A DNA stretch of 64,000 bases from Thioclava sediminum (GCF_002020355.1 NZ_MPZV01000005.1:186001-250000); one strand, 5' to 3'. Shown: positions 33,408-43,370, counted from the first letter of the stretch. Translations and numbers: made by a program. The notes: generated by a model not told the origin, from the letters alone.

Positions 33408-36400
33408 ATGTTCAGGGCATTGACGCTGAGCGGTCGCATTGCATGCGCCGTCAATCAGGCATCCAACCGGTTTTCTCGCATAACGCGAATTTCGACCCTC
33501 CGAATTTTCATTTTGCGACTTCTGGCGGGTGTGCTTCTGACAACCGCCGGGGCGAGCGCCTCTCTGGCCGCCTGCGGCACCGGCACGACGCTGTTATTGG
33601 ATGGCGGGCAGGGGTCGACAAAGACGCTCAACGTGAGTGCGGAATGTCTCGATGTCCAATATGGCCTCTATGACGCGACGGGGGTCAACGCGAACGCCTA
33701 TTGGCCGATCCAGGGCGACACGGTTAATAATCAGATCACGAGCCAGACCTTCACGGATCCGAATTCAGGCGCGGTGATCACGGTATCCCCGAATCTCGAC
33801 ACAAGCACCGGCACCTATATTTTCCCGACTTACACGGTCACTCTGGACACCGCTCCGACGACCTATCCGGCCAGCGGAGTTCCGGTCACGCTCTATTACG
33901 CATCGGGCATCTCCTCGGGCGGAAATACCACAACCAATACCACCTACACCGTCACATTCACCTTCCCGGCCCCCGCGACCGCGCCGGATGCGCCGACGAA
34001 TGTCTCGGCCTCGGCCGGCGATAGCAGCGCGCAGGTCAGCTTCTCCGCCCCGGCCTCGAATGGCGGCGACCCGATCACCGGCTATACCGCGACCTCCTCG
34101 CCGGGCGGGTTCACCGGAACCGGGACCACTTCTCCGATCGCGGTGAACGGCCTCACGAACGGCACCAGCTATACTTTCACCGTCACCGCGACGAATAACT
34201 TCGGGACGAGCTCGGCCTCCAGCCCCTCGAACGCGGTTACGCCGAAGGCTGCACAGACGATCACCTTCGCCAATCCGGGCGCGCAGAATTACGGCACCTC
34301 GCCGACGCTGAGCGCAACCGCCTCGTCCGGCCTGACGGTCAGCTTCTCGTCGACCACCACCGGTGTCTGCACGATCACCTCGGGCGGTGCACTGACATTC
34401 GTCTCGGCGGGCACCTGCTCGGTCGATGCAGATCAGGCGGGCAATAACGCCTATAACGCCGCCCCGACCGTCACGCAGAGCTTCGCCGTGAACGCGGCCG
34501 CGCCGGGCGCACCCACGATCGGCACCGCGACGGCAGGCGATAGCCAAGCCGAAGTCAGCTTCACCGCGCCCGCCTCCGACGGCGGCGCGACGATCACCGG
34601 ATACACCGTGACCTCCACGCAGGGCGGGCTCACCGGAACCGGGGCCAGCTCGCCGATCACGGTGAACGGCCTCACGAACGGCACCAGCTATACCTTCACC
34701 GTCACCGCGACGAATAACTTCGGGACAAGCCCGGCTTCCAGCGCCTCGAACGCGGTGACCCCGAAGGCGGCTCAGACGATCACCTTCACCAACCCGGGTG
34801 CGCAAACCTACGGCACCTCGCCGACGCTGAGCGCAACCGCTTCGTCCGGCCTGACGGTCAGCTTCTCTTCGACCACCACCGGTGTCTGCACGATCACCTC
34901 GGGCGGTGCACTGACATTCGTCTCGGCGGGCACCTGCTCGATCGATGCCGATCAGGGGGGCAATGGCAGCTATCTTGCGGCGCAAACCGTCACGCAGAGC
35001 TTCACGGTCAACCCGACCACGGCCCCGCCGCCCACCAATGTCACAGCCGTCGCCGGCGTCGAGAGCGCCACCGTGAGCTTCACCCCACCCACCGACAGCG
35101 GGGGCGCGCCGATCCAGGATTACACAGTGGTGTCTTCACCTGGAAACAAAACCGCGAATGGCACCGGCACGTCGATCACCGTCAACGGATTGACCGCCGG
35201 TACGGCTTATACGTTCACGGTCAGCGCCGATAACGGCTACGGATCGGCCGGGTTCTCAGCGCCCTCGAACAGCGTCACGCCGACGGCGGGCCAAACCATC
35301 AGTTTCGCCAATCCGGGCGCGCAGGATTACGGCACCTCGCCGACGCTGAACGCAACCGCGTCCTCCGGCCTGCCGGTCAGCTTCTCGTCGACCACAACCG
35401 GGGTCTGCACCATCACCGCAGGTGGCGCGCTGACCTTCGCCTCGACCGGCACCTGCTCGATCGACGCCGATCAGGCGGGCGACAGCACCTATAACCCCGC
35501 CCCGACCGTCACGCAGAGCTTCGCCGTGAACGCGGTCGTGCCGGGCGCGCCGACGATCGGCACCGCGACGGCGGGAGATGGACAGGCCGAGATCAGCTTC
35601 ACCCCGCCCGGTTCCGATGGCGGCGCGACGATCACCGGATACACCGTGACCTCCACACCGGGCGGGTTCACCGGAACTGGGACCAGTTCACCGATCACGG
35701 TGAACGGCCTCACGAACGGAACCAGCTACAACTTCACCGTCACCGCGACCAACTCTGCGGGCACCGGCCCGGCCTCGGCCGCGTCGAACAGCGTCTCGCC
35801 GCTGGCGGCGCCGACCGCGAATGCCGTGAGCCTCACCGCAGGATATGGCTCGACCGACAACGCGGTGCCGCTGAACTTCTCCGGCGGCGCGGCGACATCG
35901 GTCACGGTCGCCTCCGGGCCCAGCCACGGCTCGACCAAGGTGAGCGGCACCACGATCAGCTATACGCCCACGGCGGGCTATCACGGCGCGGACAGCTTCA
36001 CCTATACCGGCACGAACGCGACGGGCACATCCGCCCCCGCGACGGTCACGATCACCGTCTCGGCTCCCACTTTCACCGTGACCTCGGGCGCGCTGTCGGA
36101 TGGGCAGGTCGGCACGAGCTACTCGGCCACGCTGAGCGTCTCGGGCGGCACCGGGCCCTACACGTTCGACACAGCCGCGAAGACCGGCTCGTTCCCGCCG
36201 GGGCTGTCGCTCTCATCCACCGGGACTCTCAGCGGCACGCCCAGCGCCAATGGCAGCTACAGCTTCACCGTAAGCGGCCATGATGCCAGCACACCGAATG
36301 CGAGCTTCCAAAGCGCCACGATCACCATCGCGATCCAGCGCGCCGCCCCCACGATCACCGCGATCAGCCCGGCACAGGGGTCGGCCAGCGGCGGCACCTC

Positions 36401-38282
36401 CGTCACGCTGACGGGGAGCGATTTCAACGGCGCGACGGCGGTCAGCTTCGGGGGGGCACCTGCGAGCGGCTTCACCGTCAATTCCGACAGCCAGATCACC
36501 GCGACCGCGCCTTCGGGCACGGGCACGGTGCATGTAAGCGTGACCGCACCGGGCGGCACCTCGAGCGCCACCAGCGCGGATCAGTTCGCCTATCTGTCGA
36601 ATGTCGCGACGCTCTCGGCGCTGAGCGTGAGCCAGGGCACGTTGAGCCCCGTGTTCAGTTCGGGCACGAGCGGCTATTCGGTGGACCTGCCCTATGGCAC
36701 GGGCTCGATAACCGTCACGCCGACGGCCACGGATAGCGGCGCGAGCCTCACCGTGAACGGCAATGCGACCGCCTCGGGCAGCGCCTCGGCGCCAGTCTCG
36801 CTGGCGACGGGCGCGAACACGATCAGCGTGGCCGCCACCGCAGCCGATGGGATCGCGACGCAGAGCTACACGATCACCGCCACCGTGGCGCGCCAGACCG
36901 ATACGATCACCTTCGCGCCGGTCAGTTCTCCGGTGCGGATCGGCAGTGCGCCTTTCGCAGCAACCGCGACGGCGAGCTCTGGCCTGACGGTGACGCTGAG
37001 CAACGCGACGCCGTCGGTCTGCACGCTCAGCGGCGCTGTGGTCACGCCGGTCGCGGCGGGTAGCTGCCAGATCACCGGCACGACCGCCGGCAATGCGAGC
37101 TACGCGCCGGGCAGCGCGACGCTGACGGTTCTGGTCGAGGTGGCCCCCGATCCGACACAGGATCCGGATGTGATCGGGATCGTGACCGCGCAGAACACGA
37201 TGGCGATGCAATTCGCCCGCACGCAGATCGGGAACTTCTCCTCGCATCTCGAAGCGCTGCGCGACGGCAATGGCCTGCGCGACAGTTTCGGCGCGCGTCT
37301 CGGCATTCCCAGCGTGACCCGCGCGCGCGGTTTTGCCGACCCGGTCGATCCGTTCGAGAACCAGACCGGTCGCACGCCCGCGCCGAGCCGAGGGGCTACG
37401 CGTGGCGCAGCTCCCACGCCGACCCCATCCGTCTCGACCAGCGGCGCCTCCGAAAACCTGTTCGGCCCGCAAACCGCGATCTGGACGGCGGGCACGCTGA
37501 ACCTGACGAAGGACGGCGCGATCGACCTCCATAGCAACGGGCTCAGCGCGGGTCTCGACTACCAACCCAGCGCGGACGCGATCCTCGGGCTCGGGCTTGG
37601 CTATGGCAACGGGCACTCGGATATCGGCAGCGATGGTTCGAAGACCAGTGGGCATAGCGTGAACGCGGTGGTCTACGGGACCTTCCGCACCGGCGAACGC
37701 GGCTTTGTCGATGTGCTGGCGGGCTATGGCACGCTGGGCTTCGACAGTCGCCGCGCGATCTCGGGCGGGCCGGATATGGCCTATGGTTCGCGCGATGGCT
37801 CTCAGGTCTTCGCACAGGTCCGCACCGGGATGGAGTTCCGGCAGGATAACTGGATGCTCTCGCCCTATGCGGGGATGCAGGTGATCTCGGGGCATCTGAA
37901 TGCCTTTACCGAGCGCACTGCGGACCCGGCCGATGCGCTGAGCTTCGACCGTCAAAGCTTCGGCTCGACCCAGTTCGACTTTGGCCTGCGCGGTGGCTTC
38001 ACCCAAAAAACGAGCTTCGGGACGGTCTCGCCGAACTTCCGGCTGGAATATAACCGGGTGCTGAACCGCGATATCGCCGCGGGGATGAGCTATGCGGATC
38101 TGGTGAACGGCTCGCAATATGTGCTGAACCTGCCGCAATCCGATCAGAACCTGCTGACGATCGGGCTGGGCACGAGTATCGCCTTCGAGGGCGGCACGCA
38201 GCTCAGCATCGACCTGCGCAATACCTCGGGGTCGAACAGCCACAGCAACAGCATCTCGCTGAGACTGTCCAAGCAGTTCTGA
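33408..38282 (+). CDS. Large autotransporter adhesin with fibronectin-type and Ig-like repeats
   Basis: 1624 residues. An extended leader ends in a hydrophobic stretch (FILRLLAGVLLTTAGASA); the LAAC that follows could also be read as a lipobox. From residue 192 come repeats of exactly 173 residues, each a fibronectin type III domain (YTFTVTATN) plus a second beta domain (VCTITSGGALTF): units at 192, 365 and 538, then a fourth fibronectin domain at 711. Next are a cadherin/Ig-like domain, a putative Ig domain (about 890-985), an IPT/TIG domain (SPAQGSASGGTSVTLTG), a cadherin-like sandwich, and an autotransporter barrel from about 1350 ending in SLRLSKQF with terminal Phe. Probably a surface adhesin. 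Confidence 0.9.
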   Translation: MFRALTLSGRIACAVNQASNRFSRITRISTLRIFILRLLAGVLLTTAGASASLAACGTGTTLLLDGGQGSTKTLNVSAECLDVQYGLYDATGVNANAYWPIQGDTVNNQITSQTFTDPNSGAVITVSPNLDTSTGTYIFPTYTVTLDTAPTTYPASGVPVTLYYASGISSGGNTTTNTTYTVTFTFPAPATAPDAPTNVSASAGDSSAQVSFSAPASNGGDPITGYTATSSPGGFTGTGTTSPIAVNGLTNGTSYTFTVTATNNFGTSSASSPSNAVTPKAAQTITFANPGAQNYGTSPTLSATASSGLTVSFSSTTTGVCTITSGGALTFVSAGTCSVDADQAGNNAYNAAPTVTQSFAVNAAAPGAPTIGTATAGDSQAEVSFTAPASDGGATITGYTVTSTQGGLTGTGASSPITVNGLTNGTSYTFTVTATNNFGTSPASSASNAVTPKAAQTITFTNPGAQTYGTSPTLSATASSGLTVSFSSTTTGVCTITSGGALTFVSAGTCSIDADQGGNGSYLAAQTVTQSFTVNPTTAPPPTNVTAVAGVESATVSFTPPTDSGGAPIQDYTVVSSPGNKTANGTGTSITVNGLTAGTAYTFTVSADNGYGSAGFSAPSNSVTPTAGQTISFANPGAQDYGTSPTLNATASSGLPVSFSSTTTGVCTITAGGALTFASTGTCSIDADQAGDSTYNPAPTVTQSFAVNAVVPGAPTIGTATAGDGQAEISFTPPGSDGGATITGYTVTSTPGGFTGTGTSSPITVNGLTNGTSYNFTVTATNSAGTGPASAASNSVSPLAAPTANAVSLTAGYGSTDNAVPLNFSGGAATSVTVASGPSHGSTKVSGTTISYTPTAGYHGADSFTYTGTNATGTSAPATVTITVSAPTFTVTSGALSDGQVGTSYSATLSVSGGTGPYTFDTAAKTGSFPPGLSLSSTGTLSGTPSANGSYSFTVSGHDASTPNASFQSATITIAIQRAAPTITAISPAQGSASGGTSVTLTGSDFNGATAVSFGGAPASGFTVNSDSQITATAPSGTGTVHVSVTAPGGTSSATSADQFAYLSNVATLSALSVSQGTLSPVFSSGTSGYSVDLPYGTGSITVTPTATDSGASLTVNGNATASGSASAPVSLATGANTISVAATAADGIATQSYTITATVARQTDTITFAPVSSPVRIGSAPFAATATASSGLTVTLSNATPSVCTLSGAVVTPVAAGSCQITGTTAGNASYAPGSATLTVLVEVAPDPTQDPDVIGIVTAQNTMAMQFARTQIGNFSSHLEALRDGNGLRDSFGARLGIPSVTRARGFADPVDPFENQTGRTPAPSRGATRGAAPTPTPSVSTSGASENLFGPQTAIWTAGTLNLTKDGAIDLHSNGLSAGLDYQPSADAILGLGLGYGNGHSDIGSDGSKTSGHSVNAVVYGTFRTGERGFVDVLAGYGTLGFDSRRAISGGPDMAYGSRDGSQVFAQVRTGMEFRQDNWMLSPYAGMQVISGHLNAFTERTADPADALSFDRQSFGSTQFDFGLRGGFTQKTSFGTVSPNFRLEYNRVLNRDIAAGMSYADLVNGSQYVLNLPQSDQNLLTIGLGTSIAFEGGTQLSIDLRNTSGSNSHSNSISLRLSKQF
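33982..35795 (+). repeat. In-frame tandem repeat of 519 bp within the autotransporter gene
   Basis: Three full units start near 33982, 34501 and 35020, and a partial fourth (fibronectin half only) near 35539. The block beginning CGGCACCTCGCCGACGCTGA occurs at 34292, 34811 and 35330, exactly 519 bases apart. Units 1 and 2 are nearly identical over more than 100 bases in this block; unit 3 has diverged more in its fibronectin half, while partial unit 4 is again close to unit 2. Confidence 0.85.
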
Positions 38283-38304
38283 AGCGGGAGACAGCCGAAA
38301 ACCA

Positions 38305-38336
38305 AACGGGGCGAGGATATGTATCCTCGCCCCGTT
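38305..38336 (+). terminator. Terminator after the autotransporter gene
   Basis: AACGGGGCGAGGATA and TATCCTCGCCCCGTT form a perfect 15-bp stem with a 2-base loop, 22 bases after the stop codon. The T-run after it is weak (CCTGTTTC), but stem strength and position support termination. Confidence 0.75.
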
Positions 38337-38451
38337 CCTGTTTCAGCCTGACGCCCTGGGATCAACGATAGACCAGCTGGGGCAGCCCGTGGGCAGGCTT
38401 ATGCTTTCGCCTGCGCAGTCATTTGCTTTTTTTGGCTTCAACTCACCCGGC

Positions 38452-40716
38452 TCAGCCGCATTTGGAGTGGCCGCAATCGGCGCAGGTCATGCAGCCTTCG
38501 ACCATCCGCAGAGCGTAGGAGCCACAGGACGGACAGGCTTTGCCGCGGGGGGCTTCGCCGATGGCCATGCGGTCGGCCTCGGGGTCGGATTTCAGGCCCA
38601 GCCCTTCGCCTTCGAGGAAGCCGATCGAGATCATGTGACGCTCGATCACGCCGCCGATCGCCGCGAGGATGGAGGGGATATATTTGCCCTGCATCCAGGC
38701 CCCGCCGCGCGGATCGAATACGGCTTTGAGCTCCTCGACCACGAAGGAGACATCGCCGCCGCGCCGGAACACCGCCGAGATCATCCGGGTCAGCGCCACG
38801 GTCCAGGCGAAATGCTCCATGTTCTTCGAGTTGATGAAGACCTCGAAGGGGCGGCGGTGTCCGCCCTGGACGATGTCGTTGATCGTGATGTAGATCGCGT
38901 GTTCCGAACCCGGCCACTTGATCTTGTAGGTCGAGCCTTCGAGTGCTGCCGGACGGTCCAGCGGCTCGGTCAGGTAGACCACATCGGCGCCCTCATCGAC
39001 TTCCGGCGCATCTTCGGACTTCTCGGAAACGCTGAGAACCGAACCGGTCACGTCGTTCGGACGGTAGGTGGTGCAGCCTTTGCAGCCGGTGTCCCACGCT
39101 TCCATATAGACCGATTTGAACGCCTCGAAGGGGATATCCTCGGGGCAGTTGATGGTCTTGGAGATCGAGCTGTCGATCCATTTCTGCGCTGCCGCCTGCA
39201 TCCGGACGTGATCCATCGGGGCAAGCGTCTGGGCATTGACGAAATAGTCGGGCAGCGGTTTGTCCCCGAACTTGTCGCGCCACATCTGCACCGCGTAATC
39301 GACAACCTCTTCCTCGGTGCGCGAGCCGTCGGGCTGCAGCACCTTGCGCTTGTAGGCATAGGCGAAGACCGGCTCGATACCGCTGGAGACGTTGCCCGCA
39401 TAAAGCGAAATGGTTCCCGTGGGTGCGATCGAGGTCAGCAGCGCGTTGCGGATGCCGTGCTCGCGGATCGCCTCGCGGACGTCGTCATCCATCTGCATCA
39501 TGTTGCCCGAGGCAAGGTATTTCTCGGCATCGAACAGCGGGAACGCACCTTTTTCCTTCGCAAGATCGACCGAGGCGAGATAGCTCGCCCGCGCGATCTG
39601 CTTCATCCAGGCTTCGGTCTGCGCCGCCGCTTCTTCCGAGCCATAGCGCAGGCCCAGCATCAGGAGCGCGTCGGCGAGACCGGTCACGCCCAGACCGATG
39701 CGGCGCTTGTTCTGCGCCTCTTCGCGCTGCTGCTCCAGCGGGAAGCGCGAGGCGTCGACCACATTGTCCATCATGCGGATCGCAAGACGCACCATCTCGT
39801 CGAGCTGCTCCGGGTCCAGACCTGCATCGGCCTCGAACGGGTTCGTCACCAGCCGCGCAAGGTTGATCGAGCCCAGCAGACACGCGCCATAGGGCGGCAG
39901 GGGCTGCTCGCCGCAGGGATTGGTCGCGGCGATCTGCTCGACATAGTTGAGGTTGTTCATCTTGTTGATGCGGTCGATGAAGATTACGCCCGGCTCGGCA
40001 TAGTCATAGGTCGCACGCATGATCTTGTTCCACAAATCGCGGGCGTTCAGCGTGTGATAGACCTTGTCGCCGTATTTCAGATCCCACGGGCCATCGGCCT
40101 TCACGGCCTCCATGAAGGCGTCGGTCACCAGCACGGACAGGTTGAACATCCGCAGCCGCGCCGAATCCTGCTTGGCGGTGATGAAGCTCTCGATATCGGG
40201 GTGATCGCAGCGCATCGTCGCCATCATCGCGCCGCGACGCGAGCCTGCCGACATGATCGTGCGGCACATCGCATCCCAGACGTCCATGAAGCTCAGCGGC
40301 CCCGACGCATCGGCAGCGACGCCCTTCACCTCGGCGCCACGCGGGCGGATGGTCGAGAAATCGTAGCCGATTCCCCCGCCCTGCTGCATCGTCAGCGCGG
40401 CTTCCTTGAGCATGTCGAAGATGCCGCCCATGTTGTCAGGGATCGTTCCCATGACGAAGCAGTTGAACAGCGTCACGGCGCGGCCCGTGCCGGCACCGGC
40501 AGCGATCCGGCCTGCGGGGAGATATTTGAAATCTTCCAGCGCGCCGTAGAATTTCTCTTCCCATTTCGCGGGCTTATCCTCGACCTCGGCCAAGGCGCGC
40601 GCGATCCGACGCCAGCTATCCTCAACGGTCGCGTCGATCGGGGTCCCGTCCTGTTCCTTCAGACGGTATTTCATGTCCCAGATCTGTTCGGCAATCGGGG
40701 CGGCAAAACGGCTCAT
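38452..40716 (-). CDS. nrdJ: Adenosylcobalamin-dependent (class II) ribonucleotide reductase
   Basis: 754 residues. It reduces ribonucleotides to deoxyribonucleotides using a B12-derived thiyl radical, independent of oxygen. The redox Cys lies in LFNCFVMG, the radical Cys in ATNPCGEQPLPPYG, and the family block TSIAPTGTISLYAG is present. The C-terminal TSCPD-type region ends with a Cys-rich ribbon (CPSCGSY.. and CMTCADCGHSKCG) for re-reduction. No class Ia genes are visible in the window. Confidence 0.96.
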   Translation of the reverse strand: MSRFAAPIAEQIWDMKYRLKEQDGTPIDATVEDSWRRIARALAEVEDKPAKWEEKFYGALEDFKYLPAGRIAAGAGTGRAVTLFNCFVMGTIPDNMGGIFDMLKEAALTMQQGGGIGYDFSTIRPRGAEVKGVAADASGPLSFMDVWDAMCRTIMSAGSRRGAMMATMRCDHPDIESFITAKQDSARLRMFNLSVLVTDAFMEAVKADGPWDLKYGDKVYHTLNARDLWNKIMRATYDYAEPGVIFIDRINKMNNLNYVEQIAATNPCGEQPLPPYGACLLGSINLARLVTNPFEADAGLDPEQLDEMVRLAIRMMDNVVDASRFPLEQQREEAQNKRRIGLGVTGLADALLMLGLRYGSEEAAAQTEAWMKQIARASYLASVDLAKEKGAFPLFDAEKYLASGNMMQMDDDVREAIREHGIRNALLTSIAPTGTISLYAGNVSSGIEPVFAYAYKRKVLQPDGSRTEEEVVDYAVQMWRDKFGDKPLPDYFVNAQTLAPMDHVRMQAAAQKWIDSSISKTINCPEDIPFEAFKSVYMEAWDTGCKGCTTYRPNDVTGSVLSVSEKSEDAPEVDEGADVVYLTEPLDRPAALEGSTYKIKWPGSEHAIYITINDIVQGGHRRPFEVFINSKNMEHFAWTVALTRMISAVFRRGGDVSFVVEELKAVFDPRGGAWMQGKYIPSILAAIGGVIERHMISIGFLEGEGLGLKSDPEADRMAIGEAPRGKACPSCGSYALRMVEGCMTCADCGHSKCG

Positions 40717-40759
40717 GAGGTCCTCGCTGGCAGCAGTTCGAGTGAGGTAAAAATCGAAA

Positions 40760-40802
40760 GCCCCCTCCGCATATCGTGCGTCGGGGGCGGGCTGACACTA
40801 TA
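40760..40802 (-). promoter_or_regulatory. nrdJ promoter with hairpin at the predicted 5' end of the mRNA
   Basis: On the minus strand a -10 box TATAGT (40802-40797) is followed within about 10 bases by a stem-loop, GCCCCCGACGC / GCGGAGGGGGC with one internal mismatch region (40788-40760), then TTTCGATTTTTA. This looks like an intrinsic terminator placed inside the nrdJ leader rather than after a gene, since the upstream gene is divergent. It may attenuate nrdJ or protect the 5' end. No B12 riboswitch could be recognised. Confidence 0.5.
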
Positions 40803-40875
40803 CCTAAGGCCTCTTCGCATGACCAGACGCAAATCGGACATTGCCGTCGCGGGAGCGAAAACCTAATTAAGAGGC

Positions 40876-41301
40876 ATGGGTGACAAAGTGGTGAATCTGA
40901 TCAAACTGTGCGTCGGCGCCGAGAAGGTCGAGGACCTGATCGCGTGGCAGGCCAGCCGCTATGGCAAAGGCCCGGCTATGCATGTGACGCGCATGTGGCC
41001 GAAGCGCGCGGACGAGATCCTGAGTGGCGGGTCGCTATACTGGGTCTTCAAGGGCGCGGTGCTGGCACGTCAACGCATTCTGGAACTGTCCGAAGTGATG
41101 GGCGCGGACGGGATCGCGCGCTGCGCGATCGTGCTTGACCGCGAGGTTGTCCGCACGGAGGCCCTGTCGCGCCGCCCCTTCCAGGGCTGGCGCTACCTGA
41201 GCCCCGAGGATGCGCCCCGCGATCTGCCGAAAGGTCGCGACCGCGAAGAGGCCCTGCCCCGCGAGCTTGCCGTGGCGCTGTCGGAAATCGGCCTGCGTTA
41301 A
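40876..41301 (+). CDS. DUF1489 family protein
   Basis: 141 residues, conserved and widespread in Alphaproteobacteria, function unknown to me. Recognisable by NLIKLCVGAEKVEDLIAWQ, TRMWPKRADEIL and SLYWVFKGAVLARQRIL, and by RPFQGWRYLSPEDAP. The last resembles the RNA- or nucleotide-binding PUA-like folds, but this is a guess. It is divergent from nrdJ, and its stop overlaps the convergent gene at 41298 by four bases. Confidence 0.85.
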   Translation: MGDKVVNLIKLCVGAEKVEDLIAWQASRYGKGPAMHVTRMWPKRADEILSGGSLYWVFKGAVLARQRILELSEVMGADGIARCAIVLDREVVRTEALSRRPFQGWRYLSPEDAPRDLPKGRDREEALPRELAVALSEIGLR

Positions 41302-41618
41302 GAGGCGAGCCAGCTTTCCGCCTCTCCTTGCGCGGTGAAGATGCGAAATGCGCCGCCCTCGCCCTGCATGCTCGCCTCGGAGCGCATATCCTCCGGCACG
41401 ACCAGCGCACAGCGCCCAGCCTGACCGTCTTCGCAGCTTTGACGCAGCCCGCCGATCAGTTCCGCCATGTAGCCATCGAAGCGCGGCGCGACGACCACCA
41501 TCATCCGATCCGCGGCCCCGACGAGGCGCATCGCCTCGGTCACATCATGTTTAAGAACAGTGCCGGAGGCGATCAGACCGACCACACCTGCGGGGCTTTT
41601 CTCCATCGACTCGATCAT
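41298..41618 (-). CDS. SpoIIAA/STAS-like small protein (tentative)
   Basis: 106 residues from the ATG at 41618 (MIESMEKSPAG), which has AGGA upstream; an ATG at 41645 is an alternative. VVGLIASGTVLKHDVTEAM followed by RMMVVVAPRFDGYMAEL, and the ending FRIFTAQGEAESWLAS, fit the strand-helix layout of the SpoIIAA-like family of lipid- or partner-binding proteins. Similarity is weak, so function is left open. The 128-base gap to pgi contains a short direct repeat CCGTTACCAC only. Confidence 0.5.
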   Translation of the reverse strand: MIESMEKSPAGVVGLIASGTVLKHDVTEAMRLVGAADRMMVVVAPRFDGYMAELIGGLRQSCEDGQAGRCALVVPEDMRSEASMQGEGGAFRIFTAQGEAESWLAS

Positions 41619-41746
41619 CGTGGAATTCCTTTGTTCGAACACCAAAAGGCGAGGCGCTGCGCCCGCCTATAAGCTGAACGGAAGGATGATCGGCGCGGTT
41701 CCGGCCACAGGCGCGACCGTTACCACACCGTTACCACGTGGCAAGC

Positions 41747-43354
41747 TCAGCCGCGCAGCGATTGCACCCGCGCGACAAGCTGCCGGGTGGAGCCGTCCTT
41801 GCCCTCGCCCGCATCCTCGCCCTTCAGCACCGGCGCCAGCGCCAGCGCCAGCTCCTTGCCCAGTTCCACGCCCCATTGGTCGAAGCTGTTGATACCGAGG
41901 ATCACGCCCTCGACGAACACGCGGTGCTCATAAAGCGCGACGATCCCGCCGAAGACCTCGGGGGTCAGTTTCGGATAAAGCAGCGTGGTCGACGGGCGCG
42001 AGCCCGGGAAGACGCGGTGCCGCGCCTGACGGTCCAGCTCGTCTCCCTCGAAGCCCTTCTTGCGCATGATCTCGGTCGCCTCGGCCAGCGAGCGCCCGCG
42101 CATCAGCGCCTCGGATTGCGCCAGACAGTTGGCCACGAGCAGCGTATGCTGATGCGCCAGATCGGGCTCATGCCCCTCGGCGGCGACCATGAATTCGCAC
42201 GGAATGACCCGCGTGCCTTGATGGATCAGCTGGTAGAACGCGTGCTGTCCGTTGGTGCCCGGTTCGCCCCAGACGACCGGCCCGGAATTGTAAGGCAGGT
42301 CCTTGCCATCCATGCTGACGCGCTTGCCGTTGCTCTCCATCTCCAACTGCTGGAGATAGGCCGGCAGCCGTGCAAGCCGTTGATCATAGGGCAGAACCGC
42401 GCGCGTGGCGTAGTCGCAGAACTGGTTGTGCCAGATACCGACCAGCGCCAGCAGCACCGGCAGGTTGTCCTTGAACTCAGCGTCGCGGAAATGCGCATCC
42501 ATCGTGGCGGCGCCCTTGAGGAACCCCGCGAAACCCTCCGACCCGATCGCGATCATCAGCGACAGCCCGATCGGCCCCCACATCGAATAACGCCCGCCGA
42601 CCCAATCGGCGAAGCCGAAGACGCGGGCCTGATCGATCCCGAAGGCGGCGGTCTTCTCAGCAGAGGTCGAGAGCGCCGCGAATTGCTGGGCCGGGTCCGA
42701 GACCTTCTCGGCCATCCACCGCTTCGCGGTCTCGGCATTGGTCATCGTCTCGATCGTGGTGAAGGTCTTGGAGGCGACGATCACCAGCGTCGTCTCCGGG
42801 TTCAGACCGGCCAGCGTGTCATGGATATGCGCCCCGTCCACGTTGGAGACGAAATGGCAGCGCGGCCCGTCGTGATAGGGCGCGAGCGCGAGCGTCGCCA
42901 TCGCCGGGCCCAGATCTGAGCCGCCGATGCCGATATTCACCACATCGCTGATTTTGCCGCCCTGCCCCGTGAACTTGCCCTCGCGGACATCGCGCGCAAA
43001 CGCTTCCATCCGGGCATAGGTCGCGCGGACCTCGGGCATGACGTTCTCGCCATCGACGAACACATCCGTGTCGAGATTGCGCAGCGCGGTATGCAGCACC
43101 GCGCGACCCTCGGTGTCGTTGATCTTCTCACCGGTGAACATCGCCTCGGCGCGGGCCGCGACATCCTTCACCTCGGCCAGTTTCACCAGCAGATCGAGCG
43201 TCTCCGCATCGATATTGGTCTTGGAGAAATCGAACAAAAACGGCCCGGTTTCGCGGCTGAATCCGCCTGCGCGATTGTCCTTTTCGAACAATTCTCCGAT
43301 TCTGCGGGATTGTACGGATTGCGCCTTGTCGAGGAGGTCTTGCCAGATGGTCAT
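41747..43354 (-). CDS. pgi: Glucose-6-phosphate isomerase
   Basis: 535 residues, standard length. Interconverts glucose- and fructose-6-phosphate in the cytosol. The two family signatures are visible, [16 protein letters not shown] and [18 protein letters not shown], and the phosphate-binding loop [12 protein letters not shown]. It is the last gene of the zwf-pgl-pgi operon, 16 bases after pgl, so it feeds fructose-6-phosphate back into the Entner-Doudoroff route. Confidence 0.98.
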   Translation of the reverse strand: MTIWQDLLDKAQSVQSRRIGELFEKDNRAGGFSRETGPFLFDFSKTNIDAETLDLLVKLAEVKDVAARAEAMFTGEKINDTEGRAVLHTALRNLDTDVFVDGENVMPEVRATYARMEAFARDVREGKFTGQGGKISDVVNIGIGGSDLGPAMATLALAPYHDGPRCHFVSNVDGAHIHDTLAGLNPETTLVIVASKTFTTIETMTNAETAKRWMAEKVSDPAQQFAALSTSAEKTAAFGIDQARVFGFADWVGGRYSMWGPIGLSLMIAIGSEGFAGFLKGAATMDAHFRDAEFKDNLPVLLALVGIWHNQFCDYATRAVLPYDQRLARLPAYLQQLEMESNGKRVSMDGKDLPYNSGPVVWGEPGTNGQHAFYQLIHQGTRVIPCEFMVAAEGHEPDLAHQHTLLVANCLAQSEALMRGRSLAEATEIMRKKGFEGDELDRQARHRVFPGSRPSTTLLYPKLTPEVFGGIVALYEHRVFVEGVILGINSFDQWGVELGKELALALAPVLKGEDAGEGKDGSTRQLVARVQSLRG

Positions 43355-43370
43355 CGCTTGCTCTGCCCAG

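Noticed and set aside
36213-38243. 676-codon open frame opposite the autotransporter
   Set aside because: Explained by the repetitive Ser/Thr/Gly codons of the adhesin on the other strand; no recognisable protein.
40791-40806. NrdR box near the nrdJ promoter
   Set aside because: One half, ACACTATA, resembles NrdR boxes but the second half does not match and no second box at the usual distance was found.
38389-40866. Very long open frame on the plus strand opposite nrdJ
   Set aside because: High GC makes the complementary strand free of stop codons; the translated product is His/Arg-rich and has no family features, while nrdJ is clearly real.
40717-40875. Cobalamin riboswitch upstream of nrdJ
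   Set aside because: No B12-box-like consensus and the leader appears only about 70-75 bases long; only a simple hairpin is present.
41710-41740. Short direct repeat CCGTTACCAC
   Set aside because: Only two copies in tandem, 14 bases apart, with no further symmetry; could be chance.
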